A stretch of DNA of 64,000 nucleotides from Amyelois transitella (taxonomy: Eukaryota > Arthropoda > Insecta > Lepidoptera > Pyralidae): positions 5,121,501-5,185,500 of the forward strand of contig NC_083523.1 of the NCBI RefSeq assembly GCF_032362555.1, in the 5' to 3' direction. The translations under genes were made by a program, and so were the position numbers. The notes beneath the pieces were generated by a model. That model was not told the DNA's origin. It searched no databases and saw only the letters and a list, made by a program, of their open reading frames with translations. Below are positions 44,693 through 54,590 of the stretch, one piece after another (the first letter of the stretch is position 1; each line of letters starts with the position of its first letter).

Positions 44693-47600
44693 ATGGATAC
44701 TTGGGACAACGAAGGGCATATTGATAAACTAATCAGCGATTATGATGATACATTCATGCCACTGCCTGATATCGAATTTCAACCTCATCTCCTCATTTCT
44801 AAAGTAAGCTGAATTTGGAAGTTTTCTATTAAGTAAACACCGTATTGTACCTCTTACAATTTGTTCACATTTATTGCACAGGTTCGTAAACATTACATGG
44901 AATACATCATAAAGCTGCTGTCATTAAATTATGAAACTAATCAACGACTTCTCAACAAAAATATATACTTACCCAGTGCAATATGGAGGTGTGCTAAAAA
45001 TATAGAAATGAATGCTGCACAGACATGCATGGTGGTACAATTGTATAGAAAAAATGTTACTGAATTGGTAAGATATATATGTACTATATATAAATATATA
45101 AAGATAGGTAACTTTGACCTGTTGCTATGCGTGGTCAACTAAAATTTCCGTTTTGCCATTTCCCTGTTTTTTACCGAATGTCATTTTACAAGGTATACAG
45201 TAATAACCTGACTTACGCTACCCCGTTTTACGCGAATTCGGAGATACGCGGTTTTTCATTTTGATTGCCGCCCGCACCGGCTCTCGCTCCGCCCACTCAG
45301 TTAAATTTGCGACAGGTTTAAACGTGTTCTGCGTGGAATTGTTTTGCGTGCGCAGTGTGTTTTACTTATAATCTCTAATTATTCTCTAAAAGAACGAAAA
45401 ATGAGTCATTTGAGCCTAACAAGAAAAGTCGTAATGGTTGTAAAAGGTAAAGAAAAAATTATGAACGCTGTAAAGGACTCTCACTCTTTGAATTCAAGTA
45501 TCATCTCGTAAGCGTCATGGAATTATGCACAGATTTAACTCATCAGGCAACATTGTTAGAATATATGAAGCCTTCGACATCAAAATAACTTGGTTTAGCT
45601 TATTTTATTCATAATTCTTATGTATTTTTTTTTATTATCCTACACTTCATTTAACATTTTTTTCTAAATTATTGTTTTTTTTACACTCTGGTGCTGATTA
45701 AACAAACTTTATATGTATTTATATGCAACTTTCAATCCCGACTTATGTAATTCTACTTACACGGCAACCGCTTGGACCCACCTACCGCGTAAGTCTGGGG
45801 TGTTACTGTACTATAATTACGTAGGGAAGATAACAATGGTTGAATGGGTAAGGTGTGGTTAAGATGCACAATGGTACAGGTTCAAATCCCACCTCAGCCA
45901 TGTATAAATGACTGTTTTCAAAAGATTAGTTTGAATACTAAAAAATGCTCTTACGGTGATGGCAAACAGTAAACAACAACAGTGAGGAAACCTGCACATT
46001 CAGGGAACTGGATGTATAACCATGTAATCTAATATGAGTTTAGATACCCCTGCTAAAGTTTTAAAGCTCAGATTCCATTGCATATTTTGGTGATTCTGTG
46101 ACTCCAAATAGATTTATATATTATATGTATATGTATATATATTTTTATTGTCTGTTAATGTTTAAAAGCATATTAATACTTAGTGATATTAAATATATTT
46201 TTCAGATAAAAGATATAAAAAAAGATACAACAAAGGGAAAATTGAACAAAAAATTATATGAATGTTTGAGAAATGCACCATCTAATGAAAAGAAATTACA
46301 AACAACGCTGGTAAGGTCAAAAGACTGTACTTGCCAGTGTACATGCTCCCAAAGAAAGCGACCCAGGGTCCTAGAATCTCCACAGAAACAAAAGTTAGGT
46401 TTACTGACAGAATCTTCTAATAATTCAACAGCACAGCCTCAAGTAGAAAAGCCAGTTGAAAGTCAAAGTTGTCCAGTGCCTCAAATACTTCAGATTTCAA
46501 ATAATGCAAACCAAACCAGTAACATCAGTCAAGCCCCAACAAGAATATCTGTGGAATCACAAGATTCTGATGAGTTACTGTTACAACTTGAAAAACTTTT
46601 TCAAGGTGATCCCAATGATGATGACATATTCGAAGGGACATTCTGTGATACATATGATTTTGCTACTAATGATGATAATAAAAAAATACAGACTGCTTTG
46701 GAGACCAATAGTCAACTGATAACGGATAAACAATGTGTTATTGAGGATCATGCTGCTCAAATCAAATCTCTAGATGAGAGACTGGCATCCCTCACCGGAT
46801 TGTTAGCAAACAACAGCGATAACATTATACAGCAGAAACAAGAAGCACCGAAACAAAAGAGAAATTCTAGTAAATGGCTCTGTGAAGAATATTTCCTCAA
46901 AGTTAAATTACATGAAAAATTAGATTTAATCAGAGATACAAATAGAAAGAAGTTATCAAGGGTAAGTTTAAGTTAGATTATATTTCTTACCCTTTTTGGG
47001 TTGAAAGAAGTATCAATTTGGACATCTAAAGTTGTCAATAACAGTCAAGGGAGTATAGAAAGCCAGATAAACTGCAAGGTAGAAAGATAATTCTCTTCAA
47101 TCTTATGTTTATTTTTTATTTTAAGATAAAGCAGATATTGTCAGATCTATTTGGTGATGATAGTGATGATGAGGATGTGGTATCACCTTTGGATGAAACT
47201 GCTGACTTTGTCATCAGCTGCAAGGAGAGGATTGCTCCGTGGGTTGTGAAACTGCTCACACCATATTACATCAGAGGTCGCATTAGAGGGAAAGCACTGT
47301 TCAAGTCTCTAGCTAAGCATTTGATTCGGCTGATATATCAATGCAGTCGATATCCAAGTAAGTGCAGCATATATATCTTTTTAGTTCATTATGAAAAGCT
47401 ATCCTGAGTGAGCCTTGTTCTTCATTATCAAGCCCTGTGATTAAATAAGTAAATATATATGGGACAAATTACACAGAGATACTCACTCAACAATACTATA
47501 TTTTATAATAAATACTTATAAAGATAAACATCCAAGACCCAGGCCAATTAGAAAAATGTATTTTCTCATTGGGCCGGGATTTGAACCTGGGACCTCCAAT

Positions 47601-47972
47601 GACACAGACAAGTGTAATACCGCTGCGCCACAGAGGCCGTCAAATTTAAGCCATCAAGCTTTACTCCGTAAGGGATAAAGATATAATGTACGTATGAAAA
47701 TAGACTATTCTTGGGACTTCACAACCATTGGAATCCATTCCAATCTCTATAAAATAGTCAAGATTAGTGTATGTCGATAGTTGGCCCCTTACTTCTGCAG
47801 TTTTTTAATTCTTATTTCTATTTGTACTTGTAGGTACAAATATAAGTCATATTTGTTTTCAGGTGAGTATGAGGTGCAAAGTTTTGTGAACGATTTTCTG
47901 GACAACCACAAAATGATAAGATGTGAGGCTGATTTTAAACAATTCAAAATTGATAATCTGGCTACGTACTAA
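44693..47972 (+). CDS. uncharacterised protein with SRI-like C-terminal domain (464 aa, 5 exons)
   Basis: Not recognised as a named family. Exons: 44693-44803, 44882-45067, 46206-46961, 47126-47357, 47863-47972; the junctions are canonical and in phase. The N-terminus is acidic (MDTWDNEGHIDKLISDYDDT). Exon 2 looks helical (KHYMEYIIKLLSLNYETNQR). Exon 3 has a Cys cluster DCTCQCTCSQRKRPRV, a low-complexity Ser/Gln region, an acidic stretch and a predicted coiled coil (about IQTALETNSQLITDKQ to LASLTGLLANN). The last ~75 residues, IAPWVVKLLTPYYIRGRIRG, KALFKSLAKHLIRLIYQC, then YEVQSFVNDFLDNHKM, resemble the Set2-Rpb1-interacting (SRI) fold seen in SETD2 and RECQL5. If so it may bind the phosphorylated RNA polymerase II tail; this is inference. 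It converges with HMCES. Confidence 0.75.
45198..45808 (+). mobile_element. internally deleted pogo/Tigger-like element
   Basis: 611 bp in intron 2 of the SRI-like gene. Terminal inverted repeats are CAGTAATAACCTGACTTACG on the left and, on the right, the complement of CAGTAACACCCCAGACTTAC. A TA duplication flanks it (45196-45197, 45809-45810), as in Tc1/mariner/pogo elements. Inside, MSHLSLTRKVVMVVKGKEKI looks like the start of a CENP-B-type helix-turn-helix, then the frame stops. It is non-autonomous. Confidence 0.8.
45833..46065 (+). repeat. tRNA-derived SINE, plus orientation
   Basis: B box GGTTCAAATCC at 45879-45889, then CTCTTACGGTGATGGCAAAC and GTGAGGAAACCTGCACATTC. Same family as the 13764-14137 copy. 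It sits just downstream of the Tigger-like element. Confidence 0.75.
47443..47641 (-). repeat. second tRNA-derived SINE family
   Basis: On the minus strand the head reads CCTCTGTGGCGCAGCGGTAT (A box TGGCGCAGCGG) with B box GGTTCAAATCC (47577-47587). The body has GGCCTGGGTCTTGGATG, and the element ends in an AT-rich tail. It lies in intron 4 of the SRI-like gene. Confidence 0.85.
47642..47700 (+). repeat. decayed TATG-tail SINE-like fragment
   Basis: TTTACTCCGTAAGGGATAAAGATATAATGTACGTATG matches the last third of the family (shown as two blocks: TTTACTCCGTAAGGGATAAA and TATAATGTACGTATG). Confidence 0.45.
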
Positions 47973-48322
47973 ATATTTTAAGTTTCATTTAGAGTTTGGA
48001 ATTTAGGTTTCTTTTTCTTTACTAGTCAGATTGTTACTATGACATATACATATACTTATGATTTTTTCCACATTTATAAGATAATTTTAACAGCTTTGTG
48101 GCATATAAAATACAAACTCAGTGTAAATACTCATAAGTTCAATGTAAAAATATAGTTTGGTGTATAAAACCTGATTGACACATTATTGGTCTTGTCTTAA
48201 TCTTAAATGTCAATTAGTATTAAGTTAGGATGTTAGGTTGTTAAAACGTACAATAAAAATATGATTTATGTTCAAACTACTAAGTCATATGATGCAAGAT
48301 CATATAAACCTGTTAAAGAATC

Positions 48323-48353
48323 AATAAAGACTTTGTATCAATGTTTCTTTATT
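48323..48353. terminator. overlapping poly(A) signals of the SRI-like gene (+) and HMCES (-)
   Basis: Plus AATAAA at 48323-48328 (another at 48252-48257) and minus AATAAA at 48348-48353. The minus hexamer contains the HMCES stop codon TAA (48349-48351), so HMCES would have an extremely short 3' UTR. Confidence 0.7.
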
Positions 48354-51300
48354 TTTTTACCTTCTTAGGCAGTGGATCTGTTTTATCACTAGATTTCCTT
48401 TTTTGAACAGGAGAAAACCATGCACTTAATGTTTTTTGTGAATCTTTGTTTTTAATTTCTTTAACTCTTTTATTGCATTCTGTAGATTTATTTCTGGAAT
48501 TGTTTACTAATGTGGCGACAGGATGCCAAGACAACAGCTTAACAGGTTTCAAGTAAGAAAGAGCCATGTCTGGTGGTACATGATCCACGTCCAGCCAAGC
48601 CTGAAAGTGATTTTGTATTGTATATCTTTGTATACATATAATAGTATAGTGATGTAATTCATCTAATTAAAGTGGATCTGAGCTGTATGAAATGTGACAA
48701 AGAAGAATGTAGCCACTTCACATCTTCATTCAATGGACAAATTAAAAAATCTTAAAAAAATTTCAAGCTTCTAAGCGCTGTCATTCCCAAAACAGTAAGG
48801 AGATTGGAGAATACTACTGAAATGATTCAACATGAAAATTCCTCAATCCAAATTAGGTTCATTGTAAAATACTGACTTCTATTTGTTCTTGAGTATCTAA
48901 AATAGCTGGCATTCTATGATGCAGCCAATCAAGTGTGGTGTTTGAGTCCATAGTTATTACAGAATAAGAATATATTATGACTTCTTCATTCTGCCATATA
49001 TTGTATAAGCCAGCCATCAAAAGAAGGCGCACCCCTTTCCATCCAGTGAGTTCATCAAATTCATTATTCCATGTACTAGGTTCATCCACCTAAAAGATAA
49101 ATTACAGGCTTAATATCTATACTGCACTAGCATCTGTCCTGGCTCTGCCTGCATGAAACAAATAATTGTGGTAATTTCTGCTCCCACAGGATATTCAGGA
49201 AACCCTCACTCACTAAGTGGACCCTTAAACTATGCAAGTCACCTACCTACATGCTAAATTTTAAATTTCTTGGGTCAGTCAGTCACTTAGTAAAGGAAGA
49301 GTTTTATAAATACAGATAATTATCTGTATTTATAAAACTCTTCCTTTACTAAGTGGTAAATTTACCAAGATAAATAAGCAGTAGTTATACAAAGAATCCA
49401 CAAGGAAGTTGATGTGTCTATAGAAAATGTTTCTACCTTGACTTCCCCATCTTGTGGTGCGTAAATATAGTAAGGCTGCTTTACTTTCTGAGACTTATTG
49501 GTTGTTTGCCATTCATAAAACCCTTCCACAACAATGATGCATCTACCACCATCTCTCAATATAGGGTTGTAAAGCTTTGAGCTTTTTAAGTTCTCCAATC
49601 TACAGTTATTTGTGCTTAAATTATGTGATCGGTAGTCACCCTACAACATTAAAAAAATTATTAATTCCTTCTATAAAATATAACTTTTTATAAACTTAAC
49701 ATATTTAGACAAATAGCAATATGGGTAGTTAATAGTGTCCGACCGAAGGTCTATTTTTGGCCGAAGCCGAAGCCGAAGGTTTATATTCTCTCAGCACTCA
49801 GTAATTAATTTCGTTCAATATTGTCTACAAGCTACAATTAATATTAAAATTATTTCAAACCCTCAATATTGAAGGTTTATATATTGACTGTCTCATATAG
49901 AAGTTGATGATATATCATAGAGATGGTTGGTTTAGAGATAAATAAAAGTTTGTGATTTTGTGATTTACATAGGTACATACATAAAATCACGCCTCTTTCC
50001 CGGAGGGGTAGGCAGAGACTACCTCTTTCCACTTGCCACGTACTCTGCATACTTCCATCGCTTCATCCACATTCATAACTCTCTTCATACAAGCTCGGCG
50101 GTTTCGGGTACTTTTGACCTGACCTTTTACCAGGACGTCCTTAATTTGATCAAGATACGTTCGTCTAGGTCTTCCCACTCCGACCTTTCCCTCCACTCTC
50201 TCCTTGTATATCTGCTTAGTCAACCTGCTTTCATTCATCCTCTCCACATGACCGAACCATCTTAACATACCCTTTTCTATTCCTGTAACTACATCTTCTT
50301 TCACATCACAACATTCCCTTATCACGCTGTTCCTTATCCTGTCACTCAATTTCGCACCCATCATACTCCTTAACGCTCTCATTTCCACTGCATTTATTCT
50401 GCTTTCATGCTTATTTTGCCATACCCAACTTTCACTCCCATACATTAATGTCGGGACCAACACGCCCCTGTGCACAGCCAGTCGAGCCTTTTTGGATAGT
50501 TTCTGACTGCTCATAAAGGCATGCAAAGCTCCATTCACCATGTTCCCCGCGTTCACTCTCCTTTCAATATCACTATCATACTTGCCATCTGATGTAAACT
50601 TTGATCCTAGATATACAAACTCTTTCACTTGCTCAACTTTTTCTCCTCCAATCAAAATATTACATGATGTCATTTCTTTCTCCATTTCAAAAACCAGTGT
50701 TTTAGTTTTACTTACGTTCACTTTCATTCCTTTCTCTTTTAAAGCTTCATGCTTACAGTTTACCATCTCCTGTAACTCTTCCGCTGATGACGCCAGTATA
50801 ACCTGATCGTCGGCATAGAGCAGACATTTGACGAGTAACTCATTCATCCTTAATCCACTTTCAGACTCTTTCAAATCTGTCCAACAACTATCCATAAATA
50901 GGTTGAACAGCCACGGTGACGCCACACATCCTTGCCTAACGCCTTTCTCAATCTTAAACCACTCAGTGTGCGCTCCGTTTATCCTGACACAAGCACTCGA
51001 ATCCTCATATAAGGATTTCAGTGCTCGTATTAAGAGACTGCTCACCCCATGCAAAGAAATTGCTGACCACAATTCATTCCTCTCAACTCTGTCATAGGCC
51101 TTTTCCAGATCGACGAATGTGCAATAGACTTTATGACTCTTGGCCAAAAACTTTTCGGCTATGCACCGCAAGGAAAAGACCTGAACAGTACATCCCATTC
51201 CCTTTCGAAATCCCGCTTCAGCATCCCATATTTTGTCATCAGTTTCATTCCTGACTCTATTAATCAATACCTTAGCATACAATTTGCCGACGACGCTAAG

Positions 51301-52911
51301 CAGGCTTATACCACGATAACTTTTGCAGTCCAGCTGTGACCCTTTTCCTTTGTAAAGTGGCACGATAACAGCCTTACACCAATCTTTTGGTACTCGGCCG
51401 CTTCTCCAACACAAATTGAAAAGGCAGTACAACTGTCTAGCTACGACGCCTTTTCCTGCTTTTAGCATCTCGACCGACACTCTATCATACCCAGCAGCCT
51501 TACCCGCTTTCATACTCTTAAGTGCTTCCACAATTTCGAACATTTCAATTTCGCCTTCCATCTCATTCTCTTTTCTTCGCTATAGCAGAAATCTTTACTA
51601 CCTGATTTACCTACTGGTAAAAAATAATGATTTGATTTCTTTATTATGTAATTGAATTACAGTAATTCACAAATTACAATTAGACCAATCAGTCTTTGTT
51701 TTACTCAACTAGACCAAAACTAGACTAATAAATAAAATAAACAAACACTAACTTCTAAATGTGATATTTTGACAGTGACTCTCCGTCGCCTCATGACTTT
51801 CGTAACAGTTCGTTCAATCTCGACGGTCGCTCGGACCTTCGGCGAAACCTTCGGCTTCGGTCGGGTTTTGGGCATTTGGCAAATGTACACAATAATAAGT
51901 ACAGTTAAAGATTTGTTAAGTACTGAAGTTTATTAAAACTAAAGTTTACTTTATGCCATGGGGGTATGATGCCCCACATCATCGGTTTCAACACTCTGTC
52001 AGTTTTGGCCGCATTCTTGTACTTGGAGGAAGAGACTAGCACTGGTGTGATATCAGTTGGAGCTATGTTATATGATGGCAAATATTCTTTGCCATTGTTA
52101 TGTTCTGGTAACCAATCTGGTTTCAAATAAGTATCCTTTCCTTTGACTTTAAAACTGCAGGCACATTGCACTTGGTCCTTATTGAGAGATCTGCAATTGT
52201 CATGGATATTCACAAAGTTGATCAAGAGAGAACTGGGCTTAACTCTTAAAACGGGCCACCGCCAGAGAGGTTGGGGAGGGTGGGGGAGGGTTTGTATGAC
52301 CCCCCCCAAGTATTTTTTTTGCCGGAAGCCCCCCCTTTTTTTTACGAATTTTTGAAAATCTTAAAAATTGCTCTAAACAAAACGCGGGGGGGTCGGGCGC
52401 AATGAAAAAAGAAATTGGGCACAAATCAAACTGAGTTCGGTTAGGTTGGGCTGGTGTAAACCACCAAAGCGGAGCAAGCGGAGCGTTCAAACTGAGTCAA
52501 AAAAGTCTAGTATAGGTTAGTTTAGGTTTAACTCCCCTTCAACCCTTTCATACCTTCTTACTTCCCCCCCCCTGCCCATCTGGCGGTTAATGACCTTTAG
52601 CACACTTTATATGAAAAATTAAAAATTCGTAAAAAAAACTATGGGCTTCCGGCAAGGGGGGGTCACGGGAGGGGGGTTGTTACTCCCTCCCCCATCCCCA
52701 CCCCTCCGGCGGTGGCCCGTTTCAAGAGTTTTACCGAGAACTGTTAATACAGAAAATGCTTAAATAATATGAAGTAGGCTAAGCAGTAATTAATTATTGT
52801 TGACCCTATCTACCCCGTCAGGGATAAAGACCTAATTTTATGTAAGTATCATAGGTACAATGTATTATGAACTTATTTGATATCTACTTACAACCCAGTA
52901 CGACCACACAT
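48349..52911 (-). CDS. HMCES: HMCES: SRAP-domain abasic-site DNA-protein crosslink protein (309 aa, 5 exons)
   Basis: Shields abasic sites in single-stranded DNA by forming a crosslink through Cys2. Exons in transcript order: 52892-52911, 51950-52190, 49437-49640, 48877-49089, 48349-48600; phases agree. The N-terminus is MCGRTGLSLNKDQVQCACSF, so after Met removal the catalytic Cys is first. Other active-site positions are kept: Asn99 and Arg101 in STNNCR, Glu130 in VVEGFYEWQ, His213 in LHHRMPAIL. Also seen are YLPSYNIAPTDITPVL, PMMWGIIPPWHK and HPVATLVNNSRN. The C-terminus has QKTLSAWF, fitting a PCNA-binding pattern (Q-x-x-L-x-x-aromatic-aromatic), then a Lys-rich end. Introns 1-3 hold a foldback element, a nested LINE and a 72-bp palindrome. 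Confidence 0.95.
49284..49355. repeat. perfect 72-bp palindrome in HMCES intron 3
   Basis: The arm at 49284-49319, starting CACTTAGTAAAGGAAGAGTT, is followed directly by its exact reverse complement at 49320-49355 with no spacer. It is not part of a recognised element. Confidence 0.9.
49738..51870. mobile_element. MITE-like element with CCGAAG-rich ends, split by a LINE
   Basis: The left end has CCGACCGAAGG and GGCCGAAGCCGAAGCCGAAG (49738-49779). The right end, read in reverse complement, has CCCGACCGAAGCCGAAGG (about 51835-51870). Without the LINE (49969-51602) the element would be about 0.5 kb. Exact ends and target duplication were not defined. It resembles non-autonomous DNA elements with subterminal repeats. 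Confidence 0.5.
49969..51602 (-). mobile_element. RTE-like LINE, 5'-truncated, with open reverse transcriptase frame
   Basis: 1.63 kb on the minus strand in HMCES intron 2. An uninterrupted frame of 524 codons (49987-51561) encodes most of a reverse transcriptase: CTFVDLEKAYDRVERNELW (motif A), GVRQGCVASPWLFNLFMDS (motif B), LLYADDQVILASS (catalytic YADD), and a C-terminal YGSESWVWQNKHESRINAVE and RWFGHVERMN region typical of RTE/BovB relatives. The upstream endonuclease domain is missing. The 3' end is GCGTGATTTTATGTATG followed by TATG units. The 8-bp TGATTTAC flanks it (49961-49968, 51603-51610). The open frame indicates a recent insertion. It is not a host gene. Confidence 0.9.
52241..52730. 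mobile_element. 490-bp foldback element in HMCES intron 1
   Basis: Inverted arms of roughly 125 bp: AACTCTTAAAACGGGCCACC on the left and the complement of AACTCTTGAAACGGGCCACC on the right. G- and C-runs, GCCGGAAGCCC and TTTTTTTACGAATTTT also occur in both arms. The middle (52385-52600) has no coding signal. TTA before the left arm and TTTA after the right could be a target duplication but are not clear. Long frames here are artefacts of the arms. Confidence 0.8.
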
Positions 52912-54590
52912 TATTATTGCTTTTGAATGTTCCCGCTAGATGTGTTACACCTTTTAAATTCTTTGAGCTTTAAATTAAATTATTTTCAGAAAAAAAAACA
53001 CAGTTTTTCTACTTTTGGAGGTATATTTTGTGCTTTGTCGTTTTTGTTACCCAGGTCGTCGCTGAAATAATGTCAACCTCGAAGAATTGACATCAATTAT
53101 TTGACATTGACACAGGTTTTTTAAGTACGAAAAAAAATCTTTGCTTAGCTATGGTATTATAGCCATAGAATTCATTAACGATTTGGATGTAACAGTTTCA
53201 CCTCATTAAGTTTGTCCAAAACTGTCAATTTATGTTATATAAAACATAAGATATAACAGTCATAGGTTTCCAAATTCAGAAAGAAATATCTTTAATAGGC
53301 TATTTGACAAAGTTCTTAAAACTATCTTAGGGTATTTATTTGTTTATAAGGAGCCCTACAAAAATACTTTTCTGCCTTTATTACAGCTATTTTATTAAAA
53401 AATCGAAAAAGAAAATGCAATATTTAAATATGCCGCCAAAACGCGACTTTTAGCAATATGGCGGCCATGGCATGCAGTGACGTAAATTTCGTGTAAATAT
53501 CATACAAAGCTTGTTGGTGTTTCGAAAAGTTTTGATTTTCTCTTGTTTTATTTAACTTGTGCCACGTCATATGTGTGAAAATTATTAAAATGAGTTCCTA
53601 TAAATGTTGTGCAGTGCCTCAATGCACTAATACAACAATAAAATCTCCTACGAAACTGTTTTTTTTCTATGCCGATGGATTTGAATATTCGCAAGAAGTG
53701 GTTTCAGATCATGATCTAAGATCAGTGGTTACCAAGATATACTTACATTGATGTTTTCACATTCCTCAGTTCGGCAGCATAGAAATCTGGATTGTCTGGA
53801 TTGAAGAAGACAATCCAGATTTCTTCTTCCAACCATTATTGCGTCCACTTTTGGTAGGTTTCGACTGTCAGCTTTCGCGGAATTGGTTTCCATTATTAAA
53901 TACCTATGTTATCTGAGTAATCCTGAGCGATCAAACACTAAACTTATAAAATCTTGAAAAATAAAAGCGAACACTAAGGAACGGTACGATCCTCAGTCTG
54001 TTTATGGATAATTGACGTCATAATAGAAATAGCCAATCACGTTCATTTTTAGTCACGTGACAGCTGCATATAAAAACCTAATTTTCTGAGACGGATTTTG
54101 TTTAAATAATGCAATATTTTTATCTCGCGTTATTACAAATCGCTCCTAAAAAATAATATTAAGACTGATGACATAAAAGAAATGTATATTTTTAATACAG
54201 TCAAATAGCCTATTGTGTAAACAAGCATGCTAGTAAGGTGCGAAAATGTTTCGGCTGTCTCAATCAAGAAGAGGCTAGTAAATTTGAAGTTCTTCATTTA
54301 GAAAAGAATTGGTAACTTTTATCTATCAGAATTTTAATTCTATCATTTAAATCATGGTCAGCAAATAACATTAGTTATTAGCGTTATTGGGTAAATCAAA
54401 AATGCCCAAGTCCATAGGGTCGCTTGATGTTATGTCAATGTGACTTTGACTAGTGTAAATAATGTCATTCATTCGCAGTTATTATCAATCATTCATCTGA
54501 AAATTCCTCAAAGAGGAAGCATTTTTTTATTAAAATAAAATATTACGAAAATGTTGTAATTCTCAAGCCCACTTTTAAAACACTATAAGA
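52912..54590. other. divergent intergenic region between HMCES and the DELE1-like gene
   Basis: It contains TGTCA/TGACA words at 53071-53111 near the HMCES start and at 54433 near the DELE1-like start, plus the THAP-element remnant at 53294-54214. A partial TATG-tail fragment lies at 52790-52846, just inside HMCES intron 1. Confidence 0.6.
53294..54214 (+). mobile_element. non-autonomous DNA transposon with a THAP-domain remnant
   Basis: About 0.92 kb bounded by the inverted repeat AATAGGCTATTTGAC (53294-53308) and its complement (54200-54214). From 53590 a frame reads MSSYKCCAVPQCTNTTIKSP, then TKLFF, the start of a THAP zinc finger (C-x-V-P-x-C) as found in P-element-like and other THAP transposases. 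The rest of the domain is lost. A 17-bp-stem hairpin lies inside at about 53780-53822. No target duplication was identified. Confidence 0.7.

Noticed and set aside
49987-51561. 524-codon frame as a possible host gene (such frames are sometimes annotated as craniofacial development protein-like)
   Set aside because: It has reverse transcriptase motifs including YADD, a TATG tail and flanking duplications, so it is a LINE, not a host gene.
51905-52490. Frames extending HMCES exon 2 upstream and across the intron
   Set aside because: The upstream part lies in the foldback element. The real exon starts after TTGCAG at 52190, which joins in phase to the MCGRTG exon.
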